39,369 nt of DNA from Pseudobutyrivibrio sp. GTDB lineage: Bacteria; Bacillota; Clostridia; Lachnospirales; Lachnospiraceae. The translations under genes were made by a program, and so were the position numbers. Positions 17,833-27,439 of this stretch are shown here, in pieces (the first letter of the stretch is position 1; each line of letters starts with the position of its first letter). The stretch lies in assembly GCA_024681435.1 (NCBI GenBank), contig JAILAV010000088.1:1-39369 (forward strand), written 5' to 3'. The notes under the pieces were generated by a model that did not search any database, was not told where the DNA came from, and saw nothing but the letters and a program-made list of their open reading frames with translations.

Positions 17833-18737
17833 TGGCAAAGAAGCAAAAGCAAGAGGAAGCTCCTGCTGGTTCTCCTGCCTGGATGGCCACCTTCTCAGAC
17901 TTGATGAACTTGCTTTTATGTTTCTTCGTTCTTTTGTTCTCAATGAGTAGTACTGATACCGAAAAGTTTCAAGAAGTAATTGCAAGTATTCAATCTAGTT
18001 TTAGCATTTTTTCATCGGGCGGAACCTCCATTGGTGAAGGTCAGATGATTTCATCTGGTATTAGCCAGTTGGAAATGTTCGATGATTACTTTAATAGTGT
18101 TCATGATGGCGACGATGAGCAATACGAAAAGGAAGGCTCAAGTGATAGCCAGAATGAGGGAGAATTAGAACAAGATGGTTCGGCGACTAATCAGGGAGAA
18201 GCTACTTCGAATGGTGTTTCCGTTGAAGAGGCACAGGAAGCTCTTGAGGAAGCTGGTGCCAGCGAAAGCGAATCTATCGCAGAACAGATAGAACAAAAGC
18301 TATCTGAGTATGGTCTTAAGGATCAGGTTGAGGTAGATTTTAATGCTAACTATGTAATGATTACAATTAATGGAGCGTTGCTTTTTAATTCAGGTAAAGC
18401 TGAATTGACAGAGGATGCCCTTACTATTGTAGATAATTTGTCTAAGATACTCTCAGAATATGATAATAATATCATTGAGATTGAAGGTCATACTGATAAT
18501 GTGCCTATGTCATCTGGCACATATCCTAATAACGATGTACTTTCAATGTACAGAGCTTTGTATGTGGCAGAGAGAATTAGACAGGTTACAAATTTAAATC
18601 CAGCATATATTAAATCAGCTGGTAGAGGAGAATATGTTCCTATAGCGGATAATAGTACAGCTGAGGGACGAGCAAGAAATAGACGTGTAGAAATTAAAAT
18701 ATACAACTCATATTCATCTGATGTAGGAGATGAGTAA
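17832..18737 (+). CDS. motB: Flagellar motor stator protein MotB (OmpA-like C-terminus)
   Basis: 'PAWMATFSDLMNLLLCFFVLLFSMSS' plug/TM and OmpA-like 'IIEIEGHTDNVPMSSGTYPNNDVLSMYRALYV...ARNRRVEIKI'; 1-nt overlap with motA. Confidence 0.96.
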   Translation: MAKKQKQEEAPAGSPAWMATFSDLMNLLLCFFVLLFSMSSTDTEKFQEVIASIQSSFSIFSSGGTSIGEGQMISSGISQLEMFDDYFNSVHDGDDEQYEKEGSSDSQNEGELEQDGSATNQGEATSNGVSVEEAQEALEEAGASESESIAEQIEQKLSEYGLKDQVEVDFNANYVMITINGALLFNSGKAELTEDALTIVDNLSKILSEYDNNIIEIEGHTDNVPMSSGTYPNNDVLSMYRALYVAERIRQVTNLNPAYIKSAGRGEYVPIADNSTAEGRARNRRVEIKIYNSYSSDVGDE

Positions 18738-18749
18738 GAAAGGCAAATC

Positions 18750-19277
18750 ATGAAGAAAAATTTAATTACCGTAATTATACTTGCACTTGTAGTTGTTAAT
18801 CTTGTTCTTACTGCAGTACTTACAATTACAATTATTCCTGAGACGCAAAAGGCTAACGAGCTTATCACAAAGGTTTGCTCAGCTATCGATTTAGACTTAG
18901 TCGCAGGTGACACAGCAGGTTCATTAAGTGTTAACGTTGCTGATATGGTTGATTATGCAGTCAGCGAAGGCGGCACAATGACAATCAACCTTGCTGACAG
19001 TGGAGATGGAAGTCTTCACTACGCAGTACTTAGTGTTTCCCTATCCCTTGATAGCAAGAATGAAGACTATGCTACATTTGGCGATGGAGCAGGAAACTTA
19101 GGTGCACAAGATAATATCATCAGTGATACAATTAAAACTGTAGTTGCTAAACATACAATTGATGATATGAGAAATCATGAAGATGAAGTGAAGGAAGAAA
19201 TTCTTGAAGCCCTTCAGGGATTGTTTAAATCCTCATTTATCGTTAGAGTTAACTTCTCTAGCGCTACATATCAATAA
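18750..19277 (+). CDS. fliL: Flagellar basal body-associated protein FliL
   Basis: One N-terminal TM, FliL-like periplasmic domain, C-terminus 'LQGLFKSSFIVRVNFSSATYQ'; position motB-fliL-fliM. Confidence 0.85.
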   Translation: MKKNLITVIILALVVVNLVLTAVLTITIIPETQKANELITKVCSAIDLDLVAGDTAGSLSVNVADMVDYAVSEGGTMTINLADSGDGSLHYAVLSVSLSLDSKNEDYATFGDGAGNLGAQDNIISDTIKTVVAKHTIDDMRNHEDEVKEEILEALQGLFKSSFIVRVNFSSATYQ

Positions 19278-19329
19278 CAATCGATTTGTTAGTTAGATAT
19301 ATTACAAGGACGAATGGTGGTGAGATAGC

Positions 19330-20310
19330 TTGGGTGACGTTCTTTCACAAAACGAAATAGATAATCTGCTAAACGCCCTTACCAGTGGAGAGCTGGATGC
19401 AGAGGAAATTAAAAATAATAAAGAAAAGCCTGTAAAGAACTATGATTTCGCCAGACCATCTAAGTTTTCTAAGGAACACCTTCGAACGATGGAAATCATC
19501 TTTGAACATTATGGTAGATTGTTAGCTACTAACTTGCCTGTATTTCTTAGAAAAAATATTCAGGTAGAGGTAATGAATTCGGAAGCCGTTACTTATATGG
19601 AGTTTTCAAATTCGTTATCAAATCCGGTTCTTTTAGGAATTGTTGATTTTTCACCTTTAGAGGGGAATATCATTGTAGAAATGGCTTCTAATCTTGGATT
19701 TGCCATGGTTGATAGAATGCTTGGTGGAGAGGGCGAACCTCTTGATAAGATTAGAGATTTTTCGGAGATAGAGCTTTTAATTATTGAACGTGTAATGACA
19801 TCTTGTGTGGATCTTCTTAGAGAACCATGGGAAAATGTTTTAGATGTACATCCTCGTCTAGAGAGAATTGAGACTAATTCCCAGTTCGCTCAAATCATAT
19901 CACCATCAGAAATGATTGCAATTGTTACAGTCAATATTAAAATTGGTGATGTTGAAGGTCTGATGAATGTTTGTCTACCTTTTATTACTTTAGAGCCAGT
20001 TATGGACAAATTGAACACAAAGTTCTGGTATAGTAGTCAAAAGGAGAAAGAAGGCGAGAGCTATTCGGATGTTGTTGAGGCTTTAATTAATAGAGCAAAG
20101 ATACCTGTTAAAGCGGTTTTAGGTAATAGTACAATTACTGTTGCAGATTTTTCGCAACTTCAGGTTGGCGATATAGTTAGACTTGATACGAAAGTAGATC
20201 AAGAATTAGATGTTTTCGTAGGGGATATCAAAAAATTCCAAGCTTTACCGGGAGCATCAGGAAAAGATTACGCTGTTAGAGTGACACAAATTATAAGGGA
20301 GGAGCAGTAG
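19330..20310 (+). CDS. fliM: Flagellar motor switch protein FliM
   Basis: TTG start; 'GDVLSQNEIDNLLNAL' CheY-P-binding motif; 'ALINRAKIPVKAVLGNSTITVADFSQLQVGDIVRL' SpoA domain. Confidence 0.97.
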   Translation: MGDVLSQNEIDNLLNALTSGELDAEEIKNNKEKPVKNYDFARPSKFSKEHLRTMEIIFEHYGRLLATNLPVFLRKNIQVEVMNSEAVTYMEFSNSLSNPVLLGIVDFSPLEGNIIVEMASNLGFAMVDRMLGGEGEPLDKIRDFSEIELLIIERVMTSCVDLLREPWENVLDVHPRLERIETNSQFAQIISPSEMIAIVTVNIKIGDVEGLMNVCLPFITLEPVMDKLNTKFWYSSQKEKEGESYSDVVEALINRAKIPVKAVLGNSTITVADFSQLQVGDIVRLDTKVDQELDVFVGDIKKFQALPGASGKDYAVRVTQIIREEQ

Positions 20311-20311
20311 A

Positions 20312-21496
20312 ATGGGCGACGGTGTATTATCACAAGATGAGATAAATGCACTACTTAGCGGGGGAATCCCCGATGCGCCAGCTGGCGAACCATCGTCTGG
20401 AGGCGGTGGCGAACTATCTGAACAAGAGATAGATACTATTGGTGAAGTTGCCAATATTAGTATGGGAAGTGCAGCTACAACGCTTTTTTCTCTTGTTAAT
20501 CAGAAAGTTGAAATTTCTACGCCAGTTGTTAGCGAAACTAATTGGTCAGAATTAGCTTCCAATTACGACAACTCTTGCGTTGTTGTTAGAATAGGATATA
20601 CAAAGGGTCTTGATGGTTCAAACATCTTAGTACTTAAGGAAAATGATGTAAAAGTTATTACAGACCTGATGATGGGTGGAGATGGTACAAATACCGATGG
20701 AGAAATCTCGGATCTTCACTTGTCAGCCATATCAGAGGCTATGAACCAGATGATGGGAGCTAGTGCAACTTCCCTTTCATCAATGTTAAACAAAATGGTT
20801 GATATTTCTCCACCAACAGCTACACTTACAGATTTAGCTGCAATTGATGGTGGTGAGATAGATGAATTCTTGAAAAGCAATTTCGTTAGAATTGCTTTTA
20901 AGATGGAAATTGGTACTTTGGTAGATAGTGAAATGATGCAATTATATCCAATTTCACTTGCCAAGGAAATGTGTGATTCAGTTCTTAACAATATGGAGTC
21001 TGATTCAAAATCCACAGTTGATGATGGAGCATTTGATTCTCCACCACCTGCAGCGGCTCCAGAACCAGCACCTGCGCAAGCAGCACCTCAGGCTCCACCG
21101 CCTCAGGCACAGCCAGCAATGGATCCGAATATGATGGCAGGACAGCCGATGCAAGGTCAGCCAATGATGGCGCCGCCTTACTACGCACCTACACCTCAGG
21201 TGAATGTTACTCCTGCACAGTTTACTCCATTTGGACCAGGCTTTGCAGCTCAGTTTGCACAGGAGAACATCGACTTAATTCTTGACGTACCTCTTGAGGT
21301 TACAGTAGAATTAGGTCGAACAAATAAAACAATCCAAGATATTTTGGATTTTGCACCAGGTACCATCATCGAGCTTAATAAAATAGCCGGTGAACCAATA
21401 GATGTACTTGTCAATGGCAAGTATGTGGCAAAAGGCGAAGTAGTAGTAATCGAAGAGTCTTTTGGCGTACGTATAACAGAAATCATCAAAGAATAA
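20312..21496 (+). CDS. fliY: Flagellar motor switch phosphatase FliY (FliN-type C-terminus)
   Basis: 'VLSQDEINALLSGG' N-terminal motif, two CheC-type helices (EVANISMGSAATTLF; AISEAMNQMMGASATSL), Pro/Ala/Gln/Met linker, FliN SpoA domain 'LDVPLEVTVELGRTNKTIQDILDFAPGTIIELN'. Confidence 0.96.
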   Translation: MGDGVLSQDEINALLSGGIPDAPAGEPSSGGGGELSEQEIDTIGEVANISMGSAATTLFSLVNQKVEISTPVVSETNWSELASNYDNSCVVVRIGYTKGLDGSNILVLKENDVKVITDLMMGGDGTNTDGEISDLHLSAISEAMNQMMGASATSLSSMLNKMVDISPPTATLTDLAAIDGGEIDEFLKSNFVRIAFKMEIGTLVDSEMMQLYPISLAKEMCDSVLNNMESDSKSTVDDGAFDSPPPAAAPEPAPAQAAPQAPPPQAQPAMDPNMMAGQPMQGQPMMAPPYYAPTPQVNVTPAQFTPFGPGFAAQFAQENIDLILDVPLEVTVELGRTNKTIQDILDFAPGTIIELNKIAGEPIDVLVNGKYVAKGEVVVIEESFGVRITEIIKE

Positions 21497-21521
21497 ACAA
21501 TATATTTAAGGAGATGAAAAC

Positions 21522-21884
21522 ATGGCAAAAAACATTTTAATTTGTGACGATGCAGCTTTTATGAGAATGATGATTAAGGATATTCTCACAAAGAATGGCT
21601 ACAACGTAGTTGGAGAGGCTGAAAACGGTAAGATCGCCGTTGATAAGTATGCGGAGCTTTCTCCAGATCTTGTCCTTCTTGACATTACTATGCCAGAGAT
21701 GGATGGTATTGGAGCTCTTAAGGCTATTAAGGAAAAGGATCCTAATGCATGTGTTATCATGTGTTCTGCTATGGGACAGCAAGCAATGGTTATTGAAGCT
21801 ATTCAGTCAGGAGCAAAGGACTTTATCGTTAAGCCATTCCAGGCAGAGCGTGTTCTTGAGGCAGTTAAGAAGGTAATCGGATAA
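21522..21884 (+). CDS. cheY: Chemotaxis response regulator CheY
   Basis: 120 aa receiver: 'ILICDDAAFMRMMIKDIL', 'LVLLDITMPEMDG', 'VIMCSAMGQ', 'DFIVKPF'. Confidence 0.97.
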   Translation: MAKNILICDDAAFMRMMIKDILTKNGYNVVGEAENGKIAVDKYAELSPDLVLLDITMPEMDGIGALKAIKEKDPNACVIMCSAMGQQAMVIEAIQSGAKDFIVKPFQAERVLEAVKKVIG

Positions 21885-21885
21885 C

Positions 21886-22251
21886 ATGCTTACTCTTTCG
21901 TCAGCGGGAGAAAATATTTTCCAATTGATTTTTGTACTTATAGTGTTTATAGGAGTACTTGCGCTTACAACATTTGTTACAAAATGGGTTGCGAGTTATC
22001 AAAAGAATCAGGGATTAAATCGTAATCTTGAGATTATTGAAGCCATTAGATTGACTAATAATAAATATGTTGAAATTGTTAGAGCTGGAGAGGATAGATA
22101 CTTCGTTGTTGCCGTTGGCAAGGACGAAGTAACCTTATTAGGGGAAATATCCTCTGAACAGCTCAAAGATATTGATGAGTCTGTTTCGATGGATTCGACG
22201 TTGGATTTCAAGTCAATTTTGGAAAAATTTTCTAAGAAAGAAAAAAACTAG
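21886..22251 (+). CDS. fliO: Flagellar biosynthetic protein FliO/FliZ
   Basis: One TM followed by 'NRNLEIIEAIRLTNNKYVEIVRAGEDRYFVVAVGKDEVTLLGEI'; directly upstream of fliP. Confidence 0.88.
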   Translation: MLTLSSAGENIFQLIFVLIVFIGVLALTTFVTKWVASYQKNQGLNRNLEIIEAIRLTNNKYVEIVRAGEDRYFVVAVGKDEVTLLGEISSEQLKDIDESVSMDSTLDFKSILEKFSKKEKN

Positions 22252-22266
22252 TTGGATAGGGATGTT

Positions 22267-23124
22267 ATGATTAAATTTAAGAAGGCTTACGTAATCTTTA
22301 GCCTGATTTTTGCTTTATCGGTTGTTGGTTACGGGCTTTTTAACAGTGCTATTACTGTACAAGCAACTGAATATGGCACAGAATATGGGGCGGATAATTC
22401 GGGCTATGGTGCAACAGAAAATGCACCTAATGCATCAGATGAGGTCGTTGGCAATCGAGATGGGTTTTCTTTAACATTTGATGGGGAAGATGGTAATTTT
22501 ACAGCTACCCTTAGAATGTTATTGGTACTTACTATCATTTCATTATCCCCATCTATTCTGATAATGCTTACATCCTTTACCAGATGCGTCATAGTTTTGC
22601 ATTTTGTACGCGCTGCTATTGGAACCAATACAGCGCCTCCGAATCAAATTTTGATTGGGTTGGCGTTGTTTTTAACATTATTTATAATGTCTCCGGTTAT
22701 TAGCACAATTAAAACCGAAGCTATTGATCCTTTTGATGCTGGCGAAATTACACAGGAAGAGGCTATAGATAATGCTATTGCTCCAATTAGAGAGTTTATG
22801 TATGGGCAAACTCAGACAAAGGATCTTGATTTATTCTGCGATATTTCAGGACTTACCTATGTTGAAGATGATTATGATTCAGTTCCTTTCACTGTGCTCG
22901 TACCTTCTTTTATTTTGTCGGAGCTTAGAACAGCATTTATCATAGGATTTTTAATTTACGTTCCATTTATTGTTATTGATATGGTTGTTGCATCTGTACT
23001 TATGTCAATGGGTATGATGATGCTTCCGCCTACTACAATATCGCTTCCTTTCAAAATTCTTTTATTCATCTTGGTAGATGGATGGAATCTTGTTATTGGC
23101 GGTCTTGTTAAGACGTTTTACTAG
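22267..23124 (+). CDS. fliP: Flagellar biosynthetic protein FliP
   Basis: 'LLVLTIISLSPSILIMLTSFTRCVIVLHFVRAAIGTNTAPPNQILIGLALFLTLFIMSP'. ATG 22267 preferred over TTG 22252. Confidence 0.97.
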   Translation: MIKFKKAYVIFSLIFALSVVGYGLFNSAITVQATEYGTEYGADNSGYGATENAPNASDEVVGNRDGFSLTFDGEDGNFTATLRMLLVLTIISLSPSILIMLTSFTRCVIVLHFVRAAIGTNTAPPNQILIGLALFLTLFIMSPVISTIKTEAIDPFDAGEITQEEAIDNAIAPIREFMYGQTQTKDLDLFCDISGLTYVEDDYDSVPFTVLVPSFILSELRTAFIIGFLIYVPFIVIDMVVASVLMSMGMMMLPPTTISLPFKILLFILVDGWNLVIGGLVKTFY

Positions 23125-23161
23125 AATTATTTAGGATTTGGTTTTGAGGAGAGAATAGGTT

Positions 23162-23431
23162 ATGACTGAAGGACAAGTCTTAGACATTATTCGAGATAGT
23201 ATATATACTCTGTTGATTACATCGTTACCGTTGTTGCTAGTATCCCTTCTTATAGGTCTTATTATTAGTATTTTTCAGACGGTTACATCTATCCAGGAAC
23301 AAACGCTGACTTTTATTCCGAAAATCGTAGGTGTTTTTGCAGCACTTATGTTTTTCGGACCATGGATGCTTACAATACTTACGGAGTACATAACTGAGTT
23401 ATGGTCTAATTTCAGCATATACCTAGGCTAG
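23162..23431 (+). CDS. fliQ: Flagellar biosynthetic protein FliQ
   Basis: 89 aa; 'LLLVSLLIGLIISIFQTVTSIQEQTLTFIPKIVGV'. Confidence 0.97.
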   Translation: MTEGQVLDIIRDSIYTLLITSLPLLLVSLLIGLIISIFQTVTSIQEQTLTFIPKIVGVFAALMFFGPWMLTILTEYITELWSNFSIYLG

Positions 23432-23439
23432 ATGAGTAG

Positions 23440-24219
23440 ATGTTTAGTATTGATTTTACATTAAGAAATTTTGAATATTTTTTATTGCTCCTCACCCGCA
23501 TATCCATGTTTGTAGTAGTGGCACCATTTTTCAACACTAGTAACACGCCCGCTAGAGTTAAGGTCGGTTTTTCTGTCCTTGTTGCATTACTCTTATACTT
23601 TGTAGTTGATTTTAGTGCTTTAGATTACACTACAGTTGTAGGATATGCTTTTTTAGTTGTGAAAGAGGCAGTTACAGGACTTATTATTGGGTTTTCTACT
23701 TTCTGCTGCAATTTTATTATATTGCTTGCAGGAAATATGATAGATATGAATACAGGCCTTTCTATGGCACAAGAATATGACCCATCACTTAGAACTGAAA
23801 CTTCTGTAACAGGAACTTTGTACAATAATTTCATAATGATTTTATTGGTTCTTTCGGGAATGCATCGCTATATATTTAAAACTTTCTGTGATGCTTACGA
23901 GCTTATTCCTATTGGTGGGACTGTTTTTAGATGGGATTCATTACTGACTTCGACAGTTACTTTTATTACAGATATATTTATTATTAGTTTTAGAATAATT
24001 CTTCCGGTATTTGCAGTAATTATGATATTGAATGCTGTACTTGGAATTATGGTTAAGGTTGCACCTCAGATTCACATGTTTTCTGTTGGTGCACAATTGA
24101 AAATTATCGTTGGTTTTACTGTATTGTTTTTAACAGTATTTTTACTACCTGATATTGCGTCTTTTATATTTAAAGAGATGCAAAAAATGATGTCACTATA
24201 TTTGCAGGGGATGTATTAA
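23440..24219 (+). CDS. fliR: Flagellar biosynthetic protein FliR
   Basis: Polytopic; 'APFFNTSNTPARVKVGFSVLVALLL', 'GLIIGF', 'VKVAPQIHMFSVGAQLKIIVGF'. Confidence 0.96.
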   Translation: MFSIDFTLRNFEYFLLLLTRISMFVVVAPFFNTSNTPARVKVGFSVLVALLLYFVVDFSALDYTTVVGYAFLVVKEAVTGLIIGFSTFCCNFIILLAGNMIDMNTGLSMAQEYDPSLRTETSVTGTLYNNFIMILLVLSGMHRYIFKTFCDAYELIPIGGTVFRWDSLLTSTVTFITDIFIISFRIILPVFAVIMILNAVLGIMVKVAPQIHMFSVGAQLKIIVGFTVLFLTVFLLPDIASFIFKEMQKMMSLYLQGMY

Positions 24220-25355
24220 TGTATGAAAATAGAACAATTCTAATTCCATATAATCTTCAATTCTTTGCGCCTGATGGTGAAGGTGGTGAGAAGACTGAAC
24301 AACCTACCAGTAAAAAGCTGCAGGATGCAAGAAAAGAAGGAAAGGTTGCCAAAAGTAAAGAGGTTACAAATGGTTTTTCACTTCTTGGTTTTTTCCTTGC
24401 ACTAAGGTTATTTATAGCTTTTGCTGGTAATCGATTACAGGAAATTTTTGCATGGATATATGCTATAATTCCAGACGTTGTTTCGATGAGTGGAAGAGGT
24501 CTTACAACTCAAACCTTCCATGGAATATTCATGCAATTGATGTTAAAAATGCTAATTATTTTATTACCATTTTTGGCTATTGGTTTTGCAGTAGATTTTG
24601 TTTCAAATCTTGTTCAGGTTGGTTGGCAACCTACAATGAAGCCATTACAGCCTAAGCTTTCAAAGTTTAATCCGATTAGTGGCTTTAAAAGAATTTTTTC
24701 AAAGCAATCAATCGTAAATTTAATTTTGGCTTTGGCTAAAATAGGTTTGGTTTGTTACATTGCCTATACAAGCATTAAAAATCAGGCAAACACATTATTT
24801 ATTCTTTACGACATTACTTTAAGACAAGCATTAAGCTTGATTTACAAAATAATAGTTGATACTGGTATTAAAATTAGTATTGTATACATTGTACTTGGTC
24901 TTTCAGATTATGCTTATCAGCGTTGGAAATTTAGAGACGATATGAAAATGACTAAGCAGGAAGTTAAGGACGAGTACAAGAACACCGAAGGTGATCCTCA
25001 GATTAAGGGTAAACAAAAACAGAGAATGATGGAAAGTTCTCAGCGACGTATGATGCAAAATGTGCCAAAGGCAGACGTAGTCATTACTAACCCTACACAT
25101 CTTGCTGTCGCAATACTTTACGACAACACAAAGGATGAAGCTCCTAGGGTTGTTGCAAAGGGTGAGGATTATCTTGCTAAAAAGATTAGAGAGCTGGCTA
25201 AGGATAGCGATGTTCCTATTGTAGAGAATAAACCTCTTGCCAGAGCATTATATGCCACCGTCGATGTGGAACAAGTTATTCCGCCTGAACTTTACCAGGC
25301 AGTGGCAGAGATTTTAGCTGTTGTTTATACCAACAGAAATAAGGCGGTAAGTTAG
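24219..25355 (+). CDS. flhB: Flagellar biosynthesis protein FlhB
   Basis: 'GEKTEQPTSKKLQDARKEGKVAKSKEV' and autocleavage site 'VVITNPTHLAVAILY'; 1-nt overlap with fliR. Confidence 0.98.
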   Translation: MYENRTILIPYNLQFFAPDGEGGEKTEQPTSKKLQDARKEGKVAKSKEVTNGFSLLGFFLALRLFIAFAGNRLQEIFAWIYAIIPDVVSMSGRGLTTQTFHGIFMQLMLKMLIILLPFLAIGFAVDFVSNLVQVGWQPTMKPLQPKLSKFNPISGFKRIFSKQSIVNLILALAKIGLVCYIAYTSIKNQANTLFILYDITLRQALSLIYKIIVDTGIKISIVYIVLGLSDYAYQRWKFRDDMKMTKQEVKDEYKNTEGDPQIKGKQKQRMMESSQRRMMQNVPKADVVITNPTHLAVAILYDNTKDEAPRVVAKGEDYLAKKIRELAKDSDVPIVENKPLARALYATVDVEQVIPPELYQAVAEILAVVYTNRNKAVS

Positions 25356-25382
25356 ATTTACTAAGGGAAAGGAGGATAATAC

Positions 25383-27434
25383 ATGGATTTAACTGCTTCA
25401 GTAAAAAAAGCGGATGTAGGAATAGCGCTGTACTTACTGGCAGCTGTTACATTTTTTGTAATTCCTATCCCCAATTTTATATTGGATATAATGATTGCAT
25501 TTAATATATCAGTTGCACTCATTATTTTAATGAATGTTTTATTTGTTCAGGAAGTATTGGATATGTCATTCTTCCCGACACTTTTGCTTTTTACAACTAT
25601 ATTTAGAATTTCCCTAAACGTTTCATCAACAAGACTTATTCTTTCAACAGGTGACCCAGGAAACGTAGTTGCAACTTTCGGTAGTTTCGTTGGTGGTAAT
25701 AATCTTGTTATTGGTGCCATCATCTTCCTTATTTTGATTATTATTCAGTTCATGGTAATCAATAAAGGTTCTGAGCGTGTAGCTGAAGTATCTGCTAGAT
25801 TTACATTGGATGCTATGCCAGGTAAGCAGATGGCTATCGATGCGGATTTGAACACTGGTGCTATTGATGATGCTGAAGCCAAGAGACGAAGAGATAAGAT
25901 TCAAGAAGAGTCTGCATTCTTCGGAGCTATGGACGGTGCTACTAAGTACGTAAAAGGAGATGCTACCGCCGGTCTTATTATCACGGTTATTAACCTTGCA
26001 GGCGGTTCTGTTCTTGGTATGGTTAATCTCGGATTACCATTTGCGGAAGCTATGCAAAAATTCGGAATCCTTACCATCGGTGATGGACTTGTTTCTCAAA
26101 TACCTTCACTTTTGATTTCGCTTTCAACTGGTATTTTGGTTACAAAGGGTTCTAAAGCTGCAGATTTTTCAGGTACGTTGGTTCGCCAGCTCTTTGGTAT
26201 TCCAAAGGTTTTATATATCGTTGGTGGTTCCATGGCGTTCCTTGGTATTGCAACACCTCTTAATTGGGTTTTGTTTATTGCTTTTGGTGCTGCATTTATC
26301 ATTACAGGATATTCGATTTCTAAGACTCTTGGTGAAGAGGAGATAGAGCAGGAAGTAGCGGCAGAGGAGACAGAAGCGGAAGAAATTCGAAAGCCGGAAA
26401 ACGTTGTTTCCTTGCTACAGGTTGACCCGATTGAATTGGAATTTGGTTATGGAATTATTCCTCTTGCGGATGTAAATCAAGGTGGCGATTTGCTTGATCG
26501 AGTTGTTATGATTCGAAGACAGATAGCCCTTGAGTTAGGTACTGTAGTTCCTATTATTCGATTAAGAGATAATATTCAGCTTAATCCAAACCAATACATT
26601 ATTAAAATTAAAGGTATACAGGTCACAGAAGGTGAGATTCTATTTGATCACTATATGGCCATGAATCCAGGTTATGTTGAAGAAGAAATTACTGGTATTC
26701 CAACCTTTGAGCCATCCTTCCATTTACCAGCTCTTTGGATTACTGAAAGTCAAAGAGAAAGAGCTGAGTCTTTAGGATACACAGTTGTTGATCCGCCATC
26801 TATTATTGCTACACATCTTACAGAGATTATCAGAAGTCATATAGCAGAGCTTCTTACTAGACAGGATGTTCAGAATCTTATTGATAATCTTAAGGAGAGT
26901 AATCCAGTTATTGTTGAGGAACTTGTTCCAAAACTACTTGGACTTGGCGATGTTCAGAAGGTTCTTCAAAACTTGCTTTCTGAAGGAGTTTCAATTAGAG
27001 ACTTACTTACAATATTCGAAGTTCTGGCAGATCATGCTACTACAACCCATGATACGGATGTACTTACAGAGTATGTTCGTCAGGGATTAAAACGTGCTAT
27101 TTCAGGAAGATATTTTGCTCCTAATGAGGTTACACAGGTTATTACTGTTGATCCAAAGGTTGAGCAGGATATTATGGCATCAATCAAGCAGACTGAGCAG
27201 GGTGCGTACTTAACACTTGATCCTGAAAGAATAAAAGCAATTATTGATTCCCTTGAAGAGGAAATCAAAAAGGTAGAAGAAATGGGAAGAACACCAATCG
27301 TTGTAACTTCCCCGATAGTTAGAATGTATTTTAAGAGCTTGACTCAAGATTATGTAAAGGATCTTATCGTTGTTTCCTACAATGAAATTGATTCAAATGT
27401 TGAACTTTCATCTGTAGGCATGGTAACAGGGTAG
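25383..27434 (+). CDS. flhA: Flagellar biosynthesis protein FlhA
   Basis: 'VALIILMNVLFVQEVLDMSFFPTLLLFTTIFRISLNVSSTRLIL', FHIPEP-type 'ARFTLDAMPGKQMAIDADLNTGAIDDAEAKRRRDKIQEESAFFGAMDGATKYVKGDA'. Confidence 0.98.
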   Translation: MDLTASVKKADVGIALYLLAAVTFFVIPIPNFILDIMIAFNISVALIILMNVLFVQEVLDMSFFPTLLLFTTIFRISLNVSSTRLILSTGDPGNVVATFGSFVGGNNLVIGAIIFLILIIIQFMVINKGSERVAEVSARFTLDAMPGKQMAIDADLNTGAIDDAEAKRRRDKIQEESAFFGAMDGATKYVKGDATAGLIITVINLAGGSVLGMVNLGLPFAEAMQKFGILTIGDGLVSQIPSLLISLSTGILVTKGSKAADFSGTLVRQLFGIPKVLYIVGGSMAFLGIATPLNWVLFIAFGAAFIITGYSISKTLGEEEIEQEVAAEETEAEEIRKPENVVSLLQVDPIELEFGYGIIPLADVNQGGDLLDRVVMIRRQIALELGTVVPIIRLRDNIQLNPNQYIIKIKGIQVTEGEILFDHYMAMNPGYVEEEITGIPTFEPSFHLPALWITESQRERAESLGYTVVDPPSIIATHLTEIIRSHIAELLTRQDVQNLIDNLKESNPVIVEELVPKLLGLGDVQKVLQNLLSEGVSIRDLLTIFEVLADHATTTHDTDVLTEYVRQGLKRAISGRYFAPNEVTQVITVDPKVEQDIMASIKQTEQGAYLTLDPERIKAIIDSLEEEIKKVEEMGRTPIVVTSPIVRMYFKSLTQDYVKDLIVVSYNEIDSNVELSSVGMVTG

Positions 27435-27439
27435 AATAA

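Noticed and set aside
18488-18913. 141-aa minus-strand ORF across the motB-fliL junction
   Set aside because: Antisense to two convincing CDSs; no supporting signals.
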